This document shows, in pieces, positions 17,252 through 26,817 of a DNA stretch of 64,000 nt; position 1 is the stretch's first letter, and each line of letters opens with the position of its first letter. Location of the stretch: the NCBI GenBank assembly GCA_021173225.1, contig JAJOLK010000002.1, positions 1 to 64,000 of the forward strand, read 5' to 3'. The notes under the pieces were generated by a model. That model had not been told where the DNA came from. It ran no database searches and saw only the letters and a program-made list of their open reading frames with translations. This DNA comes from Phycisphaerales bacterium PN19_bin_20. GTDB lineage: Bacteria > Planctomycetota > Phycisphaerae > Phycisphaerales > UBA1924. A program made the position numbers and the translations under genes.

Positions 17252-17830
17252 ATGCAGAGTTCCTCGCACCCGCATCCACGCTCCCGCGCCGTCGCCTGCC
17301 CGCCCCGCAACTACGCGCCGCTGATGGCCCTTGACCTGCGCGCGCCCTCGCATCAGCAGGCCATGCAGCGCGTCGTTGACGCGATCTGGGACGCCTTCAA
17401 CCACGGCAGCGTTTCCGCAGGCACGCCCCAGCACGCCCACGCCGTCTCTTGGGTCGGCTTCTACCTGCCCGACCCCAGCGACCCCTCGAGCATGATCCTC
17501 GGCCCGCGCCGTGACAAGCCCGCGTGCTCGCCCATCGGGCTGCACGGTGCCTGCGGGCGATGCCATCTGGCCCGCCGTCCGCTGGTGGTCGCTGACGTCA
17601 AAGCCCTCGGCGAGGGCTACATCGCCTGCGACCCTCGCGACCGATCAGAGTTGGTCGTGCCAATTCTAAACCCTGACGGCTCAAGCGCCGGCGTGCTGGA
17701 CTTTGACAGCTACGACACGCACGCCTTCGATGCGCACGACGCCCTCGCCGTCATGGCCTTGGTCCGCGCCGCAGGGCTCTCGCACCATCTTGCAGCGCAG
17801 GAAAACCTCACGCTGGTCGAGCACGCTTAG
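17252..17830 (+). CDS. GAF-domain protein resembling free methionine-R-sulfoxide reductase
   Basis: 192 residues, a single GAF domain and no signal peptide. Three cysteines occur at C92 (PACSP), C101 (GACG) and C126 (YIACD), followed by RSELVVPIL. These match in order and near-spacing the three cysteines of fRMsr/MsrC (C84, C94, C118 in E. coli), which reduces free methionine-R-sulfoxide. The match around YIACDPRDRSELVVPI is strong. The N-terminal 24 residues are atypical, so M25 (MALDLR) is an alternative start. It converges with the PQQ dehydrogenase remnant. Confidence 0.7.
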   Translation: MQSSSHPHPRSRAVACPPRNYAPLMALDLRAPSHQQAMQRVVDAIWDAFNHGSVSAGTPQHAHAVSWVGFYLPDPSDPSSMILGPRRDKPACSPIGLHGACGRCHLARRPLVVADVKALGEGYIACDPRDRSELVVPILNPDGSSAGVLDFDSYDTHAFDAHDALAVMALVRAAGLSHHLAAQENLTLVEHA

Positions 17831-17892
17831 GCAAAACTGCCGCGACAACACATGCCACCACTGCGCCACTAACACGCCTTAACCAGTGGCAA

Positions 17893-19270
17893 TCACCACC
17901 CGGCAAAGAAGGCCGAGACAAACGCCAGCAGGTCGTCGGCCGTCAGATCCTGGTCTACCACCGTGCTTTGCCCCGGGCCCGCCACGTCGGCCCGCACGTC
18001 ACCCGCAGTGAACCATGAGGTGGACGCGAGCACGTTGTCGGCCGTCAACTCGCCGTGGGGCATGATACTCGCCGCCGGCGTCCCCCCCGGCCCGAGGCGT
18101 CCGCCAGCGCGGGCTGAATCGCCTCGGGTTCAACACGGTACAACTTACCGATGCCCCGACCTTGCCGGGCGATCCACAGCTCGCCCTGCGCGTCCTCACT
18201 AATGGTGTTCATCCCGAGCTGCGCAAAGTTGGCACCGCCCGGCAGGCCGAGCATCGGCGTGCGGTCAATGACGCTCCGAAGCACGCGCCGGCCAAGCCCA
18301 ACCGTCTCTACCCCCGAGTGCAGCCGACCCCGGCACCAGTCCACCCAGAAGTACCGACCGCGCCACGCCCGCATCAGGCTCCCGCGATACACCACCCCGC
18401 CCGTCACGGCGCAGCCAGCGCTGTTGCTGACAAGCCCCGGCATCGGCGGGTGCGGAAAGGCCCATGCGGGCGGCGTCAGCGATGACACATCAAAGCCCGG
18501 GGGCAACGCCTCCAGACCCGGGGCCACGCCCTCAAAGTACGGCCAGCCCAGGTTCGCGCCCGCAAAGCTCCCCGCCGCCATCCAAGTGATCTCCTCCCAG
18601 CTCTGGTTCCCGACGTCGCCGATCCACAAGTCGCCGTTCCGGCGATCAGAGCTCCAGCGGCACGGGTTGCGCAGGCCTCTGGGCAGCACCTCGCGGGCCG
18701 CGCCCGGCACGCCCGCGTGCGGGTTGTCCGCGCGTATTGCGTGGTTCCGCGTCGCATCGCTTGGGAAGTCGTCCCCCGAGGGGTCGATCCGCACCAGCTT
18801 GCCCAGCGGCGATGACAGGTCCTGGCTCAGGGCCTGCTGATAGATCTCGCCAATGCCCACCACCAGCATCCCGGCGCGGTCAAAGTGCATCGCGCCAAGC
18901 GCGTGCTCCACCGTCACGCGGATCTCGCCCCACACCACACGACGTCTCGCGGGGTCGAACACCAGTTGGTCGGTTGCGCTGCGTGTGTAACGCTCAACAT
19001 GGCTCTTGCCGTTGCGACCCTCGAAGGCTATGAACACGTGACCGCTGCTGGCGAAGTCGGGCGCGAACGCCAAGCTTCGCGCCTGCAATAGGACGCCCGG
19101 CGGGTTGATCGCTAGTGCCGGCGTCGCCAGCAGGCGCACGCCCGTGACAGACCCGCCCGCGCTGCGGGGCCGCCTTGGCCCCACGTCTGCACGTTCATCA
19201 GCGCCGCCAAGGCTACGGCGCCCCCGACCAGCCCCCCGACGCCCATCAAACGGGTTCGATCCTCGTTCAC
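17893..19270 (-). pseudogene. Frameshifted PQQ-type sugar dehydrogenase with dockerin-like tail
   Basis: The middle (19184-18045) reads as a glucose/sorbosone dehydrogenase-like beta-propeller: LAFAPDF, LGKLVRIDPSGDDFP, PRGLRNPCRWSSDRRNGDLWIGDVGNQSWEEI. Its N-terminus lies in another frame: GTG 19270 with GGAGG eight bases before it, then a signal-like LVGGAVALAALMNVQ. The switch needs a frameshift near 19145-19180. At the 3' end a run of seven C (about 18083-18089) separates the propeller from a third-frame dockerin-like module, GELTADNVLASTSWFTAGD and then VDQDLTADDLLAFVSAFFAG, ending in TGA at 17893. Two frameshifts suggest a pseudogene, although a sequencing error in the C run cannot be excluded. 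It is the third of three tandem paralogues. Confidence 0.75.
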
Positions 19271-19418
19271 AGAAACACCCTCCGCGGCGGTCGGGCCGGC
19301 AAAGCCCGACACGCGACGGCCGCCGCAGAGGATACCTCAGGCACCCGGGCGCCTTGGGCCGCCCAGGTGGAGATTGACAAACTCTTCGCCATCGCGCGGT
19401 GCTAGGACCTGCCGCGCA

Positions 19419-20939
19419 CTAACGACCCGCAATGAACGCCGCCATGAAGATCACCAGGTCGTCGGCCGTCAGCTCCTGGTCGACGCGAGAGACCTGACCT
19501 GCGCCCGCGCAGTCCGCCTGTGGGTCGTTGCGCACAAACCAGCTTACGAACGAGACCACGTCGTCCACCGTAAACTCACCGTCCGGACCGCCGCCGTTCG
19601 GGCCAGTCACGTCCGCCAGCGCCGGCTGCACGCTCTCGGGCACAATCTTGTGGATGCGACCAGCGATGTCCACCACCAGCATCTCGCCGCTGTTGTCCTC
19701 GACGATGCCCACGAGGTTGATAAACGATGGGCGCTGGTTGGGCGTCCCCACGTCACGCAGCACGCCGGTCATGTCCTGCAGGTCATCAAGCCCGCCCGTC
19801 GGGCCGACACGCAGGCTCAGCACGCGCCCGTTGCAAAGATCCACGAAGAAGTAGCGCCCGCGCCATGGGCGAATCGCGGTGCCCCGGTACACCACACCCC
19901 CGCCCACCGAGCAGCCCTGCTGCCAAGACTGATACCCGGGATGCGACTGGTGCGGATAGTCGTAGATCGGAAAGATCAGGCTTGCCGGGTTCGGGTCGGG
20001 CTGTATCGTGCCGAAGGGCCCGCGCCGTGAGCCCTCGTAGTTCGGCCAGCCCAGGTCCTTAAGCCCCGGCAAGCGAGCAGCCGGGATGTACGTGACCTCC
20101 TCCCAAGCCAGCTCGCCCACATCGGCGATCCAGAAGTCACCAGTGAAGCGGTCAAAGCTGAAGCCCCACGGGCTGCGGATGCCCATCAGCCACACCTCAG
20201 GCAGCGCCCCGGGCTGCTGCGCCAGCGGGTTGTCCGCCGGGATCCCGTAGTTCTTCAGCGGGTCGGCCGGGAAGTCGTCACGCCGCGGGTCAATGCGGAG
20301 GACCTTCCCGTACGGGCTGGCGATGTTCCGTGCCCTGATGTAGAAGTCACCCTCGTCGCCCTTGGCGATGTACAGCATCCCGTCGGGCCCGAAGCGGATC
20401 GTCCCACCGTGGTGGTACTGCCCTGCGGGCGTCTGCCAGATGACCTCGCGTGTGGCGGGGTTTACGACCCAATCCAGCCCCACCTTGTACCGTGCCACCG
20501 CCGTCACATCGCCAAACCCCGCGATCTGCGTGTTGTGGAAGATGTACATGTCGCGACTGGTCTGAAAGTCCGGTGCCAGCGTCAGCCCGAGCATCCCGCG
20601 GTTCCCATCGCTGCGCGTGATGGCAATCTCATTGAGCACCGGCAGTGGACGGGCGATGTAACTGCCCACGCCACCCGGCTGCGCCGTGATGGTCACAAGC
20701 CGGACCACGCCTGCACGCTCGAGCGTCAGCATGTGCCCGTCATCACCCGGGACCGTCACGATGTTGATCGGCTGCGCCTGCCCGGTCAGCACCTGCACCG
20801 CCGTGCCGAAGTTCTCCGCCTGCCCGTGCGCCGCGCTGGCCGCAAGGCCGGCGCCCGCGATCAGCCCGCAGGCCGTCCGCAAGCCCCGATGAACGTACGT
20901 GTGGAAAAACCCAATACGGGGAATGCCAAGATCGTGCAT
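19419..20939 (-). CDS. PQQ-type sugar dehydrogenase with dockerin-like C-terminus
   Basis: 506 residues. ATG 20939 follows AAGGAG at five bases, then a signal peptide (TACGLIAGAGLAASAAHGQ). The body is a GSDH-type beta-propeller: GNRGMLGLTLAPDF, GTIRFGPDGMLYIAKGDEGD, GKVLRIDPRRDDFPADP, IRSPWGFSFDRFTGDFWIADVGELAWEEV, RPWRGRYFFVDLC. The family oxidises aldose sugars using PQQ, passing electrons to carriers outside the cytoplasm; the substrate here is unknown. The last 65 residues are a two-repeat dockerin-like module (DGEFTVDDVVSFVSWF ... DQELTADDLVIFMAAFIAG), ending AGR rather than GC. It is the middle of three tandem paralogues. Confidence 0.88.
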   Translation of the reverse strand: MHDLGIPRIGFFHTYVHRGLRTACGLIAGAGLAASAAHGQAENFGTAVQVLTGQAQPINIVTVPGDDGHMLTLERAGVVRLVTITAQPGGVGSYIARPLPVLNEIAITRSDGNRGMLGLTLAPDFQTSRDMYIFHNTQIAGFGDVTAVARYKVGLDWVVNPATREVIWQTPAGQYHHGGTIRFGPDGMLYIAKGDEGDFYIRARNIASPYGKVLRIDPRRDDFPADPLKNYGIPADNPLAQQPGALPEVWLMGIRSPWGFSFDRFTGDFWIADVGELAWEEVTYIPAARLPGLKDLGWPNYEGSRRGPFGTIQPDPNPASLIFPIYDYPHQSHPGYQSWQQGCSVGGGVVYRGTAIRPWRGRYFFVDLCNGRVLSLRVGPTGGLDDLQDMTGVLRDVGTPNQRPSFINLVGIVEDNSGEMLVVDIAGRIHKIVPESVQPALADVTGPNGGGPDGEFTVDDVVSFVSWFVRNDPQADCAGAGQVSRVDQELTADDLVIFMAAFIAGR

Positions 20940-21160
20940 GATGCTCCTTGGGGCCGGTGAGAGCACCGGCGATGATCCGCCCACAACCCCGCGAGATCGA
21001 CGACGATCGCGAATGTTAGCGGACCTTTCCCTATATTGTGCAAGTATTGCGCCTCAGGAAGCAAAGATTTTTTAGACCATTTTCAGCCGACGGCAGCGCG
21101 CGGCCACCGTCGCCCGCTGCGTTTTCACGCGGCGGGTCAAGGGCCGAAAAGGTTCTGGCT

Positions 21161-22747
21161 TCAGTTACCGCTCGTGAACGCGTTAATGAAGAAGATGATG
21201 TCGTCGGCGGTCAACTCGTTGTCGACAATCGGCGACGGGCCAGGGCCCGCGACGTCAGCGCGCGGGTCGTTGCTCGTAAACCAGTTGATGAACTGGATGA
21301 TGTCGTCGGCGGTGTACTCGCCGTCGGCACCGATGCTCGGCCCGGGGCCCGCGATGTCGCCGATGCGCGGCTGTGTGTTTTGCGGGACCAGCTTGCGAAC
21401 GCGCCCGACGATCTCGACTACATACATCTCGCCGGCGTTGTCCTGCTCAAAGGCCACGACGTTCGACAGCGTCGGGGGCGTGACGCCCGAGACGGTCGTG
21501 CGGAACGCCGTCGAGTAGTTCAATAGGCCAACCGAGGCGGGCGACCCGTTGCCGACGGCGACATTGGCCGGGAAGGCCCACAGCGCGCTGGCGTAGGTGT
21601 CGTTGAAGAAGTACGTCCCGCGGTACGGGCGGATGGCGCTGCCGCGGTAAACGATCCCGCCAACGGTCGAGATGCCGACTTGCGCGGTGCTGTAGGTCGT
21701 CCCGACCGGAATGTCGCTTTGGTTGGCGGTGCGCGGGTAGACATACAGCGGCGTAGTCAGGTTCGAGACGTCGAAGCTGCCGGCGGCAAGGTTGGTAGCG
21801 CGATTGCCCTCACGCACGCGCCAGCCGAAGTTCAGGTTCGTGGCGGTGCTGGAGTTGCGGTTGTGTTCCTCCCAGCTCGACTGTCCAACGTCACCAATCC
21901 AGAGTTCCTCGGTCCAGCGGTCAAAGCTGTAACGCCAGGGGTTGCGTAGCCCGCGGGCCCAGATCTCGGGCAGGCCGCCGAAGCCGCCGGGGTAGGCGTT
22001 GTTGGCGGGGATGCGGTAGTCACGCAGGGTGTCAGCGGGGAAGTCATCGCCGTTCACGTCGATGCGGATCATCTTGCCCAGCAGCTCGTTGGGGTCCAGG
22101 GCGTCGTTGTTGGGGTCGTTGCCGCTGCCGCCGTCGCCAGTACCGATCCACAGCATCCCATCGGGGCCAAACTCGATGTTCCCGCCGTTGTGGTTGGTGA
22201 AGGGCTGGTTAAACTGCAAGACCACGTCACCGGCGGCCAGCGCGACGTTCGCGTTGTTCGGGTCGCGCTGGTAGCGGGCGATGACCGTGCGCCCGTTATC
22301 GAAGGTTGCGCCCTGGTTGACAAAGGTGTTGCCGCGCGGCGCGGTGTAGTTGATGTAGAACACGCCGCTGGTCGCAAAGTCAGGCGCCAGCGCCAAGCCC
22401 AGCAGTCCCTGCTCGCTACTGCGAGTCAGCACGGGCGAAGTCGGGAAGCTCGGCCCCGTGATAAGCGTTGCGACGTCAAGGAACGGCGTGGCCTGGAGGG
22501 CGTAGGTCGCATTGCCCAGCCCGTCGACGCCCACGATGACCAGGCGGATCCGCCCGGTCTGCTCGACGATGAAGAAACGCCCATCGTCGCCGCGCGGGAA
22601 CTCGACGCCCAGCGGCGAGCTCAGCCCGGCGCCCACGACCGTCTGCCAGTTGGCAAAGTCAACCTGCGCGAGCGCGGCGGTCGGGCCCAGCAGCGCGCAC
22701 GCCGAGGTCGCCAGGGCGGCAAGAACAGCGGGGATCGTCAGCTTCAT
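21161..22747 (-). CDS. PQQ-type sugar dehydrogenase with dockerin-like C-terminus
   Basis: 528 residues. ATG 22747 starts MKLTIPAVLAALATSACALL, a signal peptide ending around ALAQ; GAGGAA lies upstream, so the longer open frame is not needed. Propeller motifs: GLLGLALAPDFATSGVFYINY, NIEFGPDGMLWIGTGDGGSGND, MIRIDVNGDDFP, ARGLRNPWRYSFDRWTEELWIGDVGQSSWEE, RPYRGTYFFNDTY. The dockerin-like tail has both repeats (DIAGPGPSIGADGEYTADDI, DVAGPGPSPIVDNELTADDI) and ends TSGN. Like its two tandem neighbours it probably acts outside the cytoplasm in sugar oxidation. The copies differ clearly in sequence, so the duplications are not recent. Confidence 0.9.
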   Translation of the reverse strand: MKLTIPAVLAALATSACALLGPTAALAQVDFANWQTVVGAGLSSPLGVEFPRGDDGRFFIVEQTGRIRLVIVGVDGLGNATYALQATPFLDVATLITGPSFPTSPVLTRSSEQGLLGLALAPDFATSGVFYINYTAPRGNTFVNQGATFDNGRTVIARYQRDPNNANVALAAGDVVLQFNQPFTNHNGGNIEFGPDGMLWIGTGDGGSGNDPNNDALDPNELLGKMIRIDVNGDDFPADTLRDYRIPANNAYPGGFGGLPEIWARGLRNPWRYSFDRWTEELWIGDVGQSSWEEHNRNSSTATNLNFGWRVREGNRATNLAAGSFDVSNLTTPLYVYPRTANQSDIPVGTTYSTAQVGISTVGGIVYRGSAIRPYRGTYFFNDTYASALWAFPANVAVGNGSPASVGLLNYSTAFRTTVSGVTPPTLSNVVAFEQDNAGEMYVVEIVGRVRKLVPQNTQPRIGDIAGPGPSIGADGEYTADDIIQFINWFTSNDPRADVAGPGPSPIVDNELTADDIIFFINAFTSGN

Positions 22748-23079
22748 TTTTAGTTCCTCTTCTTTTGCGAAGGGGTGCTCAGTTGAGCACCGGCTTGGGG
22801 TGGATTCGGGATCCGGAAACACGCATATCGGAGCGTGCTCAGGAAGCGTACAGATCAATCGACCGCCCGACGAGAAGGGTGCAAGCAATACGCCGGGGGT
22901 GGTGCCAAGTTCCAGAATCATCTGGTACCTTGGAGACTTTGCGCACAACGGCGGGGTTCGGCCAGTAATCGCCCAGTCTTCGGTAGCAGCATCAGTGTAA
23001 ACACCTAGGACGGCGGGGGCCAGGACGCCCTGAATTGTCAGGGTGGAGTCTGGTGTGAGCAGACCCAATTCGCCTTTAG
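22748..23079. other. 332-bp gap with no recognised gene
   Basis: This lies between the polyferredoxin gene and the third PQQ dehydrogenase, both on the minus strand. The minus frame is open throughout but codon content and the strong signal-peptide start at 22747 argue against coding. It presumably holds the dehydrogenase promoter; I could not pick a convincing -35/-10 pair. Confidence 0.5.
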
Positions 23080-25407
23080 TCAGCCCGGGGCCGGCGGCCG
23101 AGGGGTGCTGGCCTTCGCTTTGGCGTTGAGCTTGGCCTGCCAGTCGCGAGCCCGCTGGTCGGTGCGCTCGGCCGCGCGTCCCTCGCCCAGCGCGCGCTGG
23201 AGCACGGCGAGCCGCGCAAACAGCTCTGCGCTGGGCGCGCGGGCGAGTTGACGCTCAGTGTCCTTGGCGTCTAGCTCATCTGCGCGGCGCGTCGCAGCCC
23301 GTGCCGGCTCAGCCCGACGCATCTCGGTGAGCAACTGCGCCAGACGGCGGTAGCGCTCCACCGTCGGCGTGTGCTCCGCGGCTTCAGTCAGGTACTTCAG
23401 CGCGTCGTCCGGCTTGCCCGAGATCAGCAGCGTGGTGCCCAGGTCTTCGTTTAAGTCTGGGTTGCGCGGATAGACCGCCAGCCCGGTCCGCAGCGCGGCG
23501 ATCGAGCCCGGCAAGTCCTGCACGTGCAGGCGCAAATTCGCGGCTGAGCGGACGGTCGAAACGTCATTGGCGTGTTCACGCAAGGCCTGTGTGTACAGAT
23601 CCTGCGCCTCCGCGAGCTTCTGGGTTTGCAGCAGCACAAAGGCGCGCTGCTGGCGGATCGCGTCAGAGACCGGCCAGCGGGCTTGAAGGGCTTCGAGCTG
23701 TGAGAGCTGGGCCTCAGAGCTTGCCCGCTGAAGCTGCATGACGCGCACGAGCTGGCCGATCAGCTCGGCCCCGCCCTGGCCCTGCGGCTGGGCAATGTTG
23801 ATCGCGCGGACCAGGGCCGCCTGGCTGGCGGGCAGGTTACCGGCGACCGCGTGTAGCCATGAAAGTCGCAGGCTGGGCTGAAGCTGGTCCTTGATCGCCA
23901 CGCCGCCGGCACCGATCTGGCGCGTGAGCTTGAAGAGGTTGATGGCGGACTGCGCGGTCTTGAGGTCTGCCGGCGCGGGCTTGTACGTGGGCGATAGGAC
24001 CTGCTCGCGCGTCAGGCGCAGGCGGCTCTCAACCAGCTCGCCGTGCCAGAGCGCGTAGTTGATGACCAGCCCATGTCCGGCGAAGGCCAGGTACGCCAGT
24101 GTGCCGAGCACAAACACGTAGCCCGCGGGGCGGAGTCTGCGGTCACGCTTGAGCTGCCAGAACGGCGCGCGGACGTTCGCATCTCGCACCAGCCGCCAGC
24201 AGGTAAAGACCGCGAAGGCGCCGATGCTTGCCACGCCCATGGCCATCAGCAGCGGGATCCACCCGTAAAGCCCGCGGACGCTGACCACCAGCACCAGCGC
24301 CACGCCAGCGATGAAAAGCTCTTCGCTCAGCGAGAGGTCCCAGCGCCGCGCGCGGGCCTGTTTGGCTGCCAGGGCCTGCGCGTCGCTGACGCGCGGCTTG
24401 GCGAACGCCGCGGGCGTGCCAAAGCCAAGGCGCAGCGCGTCGTTGGGGCAGGCGCTGACGCAGTCAAGGCACTTCATGCACCCCGGGTCGACCACCGCGC
24501 CAAAGTCGCGGACCTCTTCGTGCACGCGGACGTTGCTGGTACATACGGCGGTGCAGTGCCCGCAGTGGTTGCAGCTGTCGTCTACGCGGATGCGCAGCGG
24601 CGCGAGGCGGTCAGCGGGTGTGAAGAACCCGCCGTACGGGCACCCGTAGGTGCAGAAGGCCTTGGCACCCATGAAGTACACGGTGACAAAGCCGCAGACC
24701 AGCAGGAACGGGATCGCGACGTACCACGGCGGGAAGGTGGCCCAGAAGTCTTCGACCATGAACCCGGCGGTAAAGCCGTGGAGCGGGATGATGTCGCCAA
24801 ACGCCGTGGGATACTCGCCAAACTGGATGATGCCGTCGGCGTTGAGGTCGTTCCAGAGCCAGAGCTTGACGAGGACCTCGCGCCGAAACGTGGGCCAGAC
24901 GAACAGGTAGAGCGCAAGCCCGAGCGGGAACCACAGCAGCAAGCGCGAGCGCCAGGGCTTTGGGTGGATGCCCACCTTCTTCATCATCCATCCGCAGAGG
25001 TCTTGGAGCGCAACGACGTGGCACGCCCAGCCGCAGAAGAACCGCCCGAAGACCGCCGTCGAGAGGATGGCGGCAACAAACATGACGAAACCGGCGTTGA
25101 TGCGCCCGGTCTCGAGCGTGGCCATGCTCTCTGAGGGCTCTACGGGCGAGAGCGTGTGGCGAACGCCGTCGGACATGCCGCTGTACAACCACTGCACGAT
25201 GTGGGCCACGATGACCAGGTGAATAACGATGAGCACGAGCGCGCGCCACAGGCCCATGCGGCTGTGCGGGCGCGGCGGCAGCACGCGGGTGCCCGCAGTC
25301 GTGGTCTCAGCGATCACCGAGAGCGGCACGTCCTTGGCTTTCGCGGCAGCGGATGAACCCCGTGAGAACGGGTGCTTGGGTGGGCACGGTGGCCGCGCGC
25401 TGGGCAT
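23080..25407 (-). CDS. Membrane polyferredoxin (NapH/NosR-like) fused to TPR domain
   Basis: 775 residues. The N-terminal half is an integral membrane iron-sulfur protein with helices near 53-74, 104-120, 155-172 and 228-248. It has the membrane-edge motifs CGWACH (125-130) and CTYGCPYGG (252-260), then two 4Fe-4S motifs CNHCGHCTAVC (279-289) and CMKCLDCVSACP (310-321). Two more helices follow (364-404, 428-450). Residues about 470-770 are helical TPR repeats (e.g. YPRNPDLNEDLGTTLLISGKPDDALKYL in two parts). NapH, NosR and CcoG relatives pass electrons across or along the membrane. An exact EF-hand loop, D187-x-N-x-DG-x-I-x-x-x-E198, lies between helices three and four. No ribosome binding site is clear at ATG 25407; M51 is an alternative. 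Confidence 0.85.
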   Translation of the reverse strand: MPSARPPCPPKHPFSRGSSAAAKAKDVPLSVIAETTTAGTRVLPPRPHSRMGLWRALVLIVIHLVIVAHIVQWLYSGMSDGVRHTLSPVEPSESMATLETGRINAGFVMFVAAILSTAVFGRFFCGWACHVVALQDLCGWMMKKVGIHPKPWRSRLLLWFPLGLALYLFVWPTFRREVLVKLWLWNDLNADGIIQFGEYPTAFGDIIPLHGFTAGFMVEDFWATFPPWYVAIPFLLVCGFVTVYFMGAKAFCTYGCPYGGFFTPADRLAPLRIRVDDSCNHCGHCTAVCTSNVRVHEEVRDFGAVVDPGCMKCLDCVSACPNDALRLGFGTPAAFAKPRVSDAQALAAKQARARRWDLSLSEELFIAGVALVLVVSVRGLYGWIPLLMAMGVASIGAFAVFTCWRLVRDANVRAPFWQLKRDRRLRPAGYVFVLGTLAYLAFAGHGLVINYALWHGELVESRLRLTREQVLSPTYKPAPADLKTAQSAINLFKLTRQIGAGGVAIKDQLQPSLRLSWLHAVAGNLPASQAALVRAINIAQPQGQGGAELIGQLVRVMQLQRASSEAQLSQLEALQARWPVSDAIRQQRAFVLLQTQKLAEAQDLYTQALREHANDVSTVRSAANLRLHVQDLPGSIAALRTGLAVYPRNPDLNEDLGTTLLISGKPDDALKYLTEAAEHTPTVERYRRLAQLLTEMRRAEPARAATRRADELDAKDTERQLARAPSAELFARLAVLQRALGEGRAAERTDQRARDWQAKLNAKAKASTPRPPAPG

Positions 25408-25901
25408 GGTGGTGATGGTAGTGGGGGCGGGCGCTGTTGGCGGCGAGTGTGGTGAAGGTGCGGGCGGCGCGGACCCGGTCGGTTCGGTACCGAGGTGGGA
25501 CGCATGCCGGCCAGAACGACAACGCCCCCGGCGTTACGATCCGTTGCCAGCAAACCGCCAACGGGGCGATGGTCAACGTGACTGCGTCAGGAAACTCGCC
25601 GGACGTGTAAGTCCACTCGGACGCACCGCCACTGGTGTCAAAAAGACCCCAGCGCGACTAATAATCGGCACACCTCGCAGCCGGGACAGTCCATCCGTAG
25701 AAGATTCCTTCCTCGCTCGACGCCGTAGGACGTCTCTCCGATGCCGAAGAGGGCAGGAAGTCGGGAGATCGGCAACCTGTCGCGGCCGTAGGAATAAGTC
25801 CACTGGTCCCCGCCGGGTGTGGCGGGGTGTTGGGGGTGCCAGTAGGTAGCGATCGACCACTCGCTAGCACTTTGGAGCTAGTATCTTGCGTCAGGCCACC
25901 T
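25408..25901. other. 494-bp gap without a recognisable gene
   Basis: Short frames exist on both strands, but none has a ribosome binding site, a motif or planctomycete-like codon bias that I can defend. It adjoins decayed DNA on its right. Confidence 0.5.
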
Positions 25902-26340
25902 CTAAATATTGCGGATCGTGTCAGGCTCTTCGATGCGGATGCCGCGCAGATCATACGAGCGCTGGGTGATGGCATCGATGGCTAGTTGTCGGCTATTGTG
26001 AAGCAAGTTCCAGTACACCGCCGCAGTGAACCATTTCCACCCGACGCACCGGCTGTGTGGTCGCGCCGGGCTGCACGCCGTAGATTGGCCGCACGGTCGT
26101 GCCTGCCCGACAACGCCACCGATAACGACACTGAAGCCGCTCTAAGCCGCGTTTACAAGCCCGGCGCGACCGCCGTCGGGGATGTCCGGCAAGGGTCGCA
26201 CGCCTGCGATGTTGACGACGGCGAGCTCCGTCCCCTGATCTGCGAACGTCTGAACGCCCACAGGCGCCGGCGGTAACTCGAGCGGCTGGGCGCAGGCACG
26301 CCCGGCGGCTAATCCCAGCGCGGCTCATGCGACGCGCAGA
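25902..26340 (-). pseudogene. Remnant of a formylglycine-generating-enzyme (SUMF1)-like exported protein
   Basis: Three frames must be joined. The first gives LGLAAGRACAQPLELPPAPV then VQTFADQGTELAVVNIAGV, a signal peptide end plus the start seen in SUMF1-like planctomycete proteins. The second gives RPIYGVQPGATTQPVRRVE. The third gives WFTAAVYWNLLHNSRQLAID and ITQRSYDLRGI, ending at TAG 25902. The block 'PVxxVxWFxAAxYxNWLHN' is the recognisable FGE-sulfatase-domain signature. Stops and frameshifts interrupt it and the catalytic half is gone. The family call rests on short motifs and is moderate. Confidence 0.5.
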
Positions 26341-26817
26341 CCTGCGCACACAGGCCACGTCGCGATGCCGCGCACGCCGCCCACGCACTTCTTCACGCCG
26401 CTGAACACAGCAAGCTCCTTCAGTCATGACGTTTGACCGAGCATGCCCACCGCCCTGTCAAGCCCAAAGCCACCAAAGTTTGTAACGACTTTGGTGAAGA
26501 TGGAGCAAGCGGTGGACCACGGCGGGCCTTCGGGGGCTCCCGCGCGTGTGCCCGTAAGTGTGCCGTGCGAGGCTAGAAGTGTCGGACGCCGGGGCCTTGG
26601 GGCTCCAATTACCGCCGCCGGCCGCCACGGCGAATAGGCCGCACGCCGGTCGGCGACGGCGCTGTCGGTGGGAATGACCTTACCAATGACAACGGCCTCT
26701 CTGGCGTGCTGCGCGAGAGAGGCCGTGGATGTTCGCAAGATGGTCCAGACGCAGCGACTGAATCGTTCAGGCCGTACCAGTCTCGGCCGAACCCGTCAGC
26801 GCAAGCTCAGCGCCAGT
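26341..26817. other. 477-bp gap downstream of tig
   Basis: A 64-codon frame (26443-26637, plus) and an overlapping 104-codon minus frame are open, but neither has a ribosome binding site or a family I recognise. No clpP/clpX follows trigger factor here, unlike the common arrangement. No terminator hairpin is clear. Confidence 0.45.

Noticed and set aside
20940..21160. Minus-strand sigma-70-like promoter in the AT-rich stretch near 21000-21060
   Set aside because: TTGCAC can be paired with TAACAT only at 19-bp spacing; too weak to report as a feature.
26443..26637. 64-codon plus-strand frame starting MPTALSSPKPPKFVTTLVKM
   Set aside because: No ribosome binding site or recognisable family, and an overlapping minus frame is equally open.
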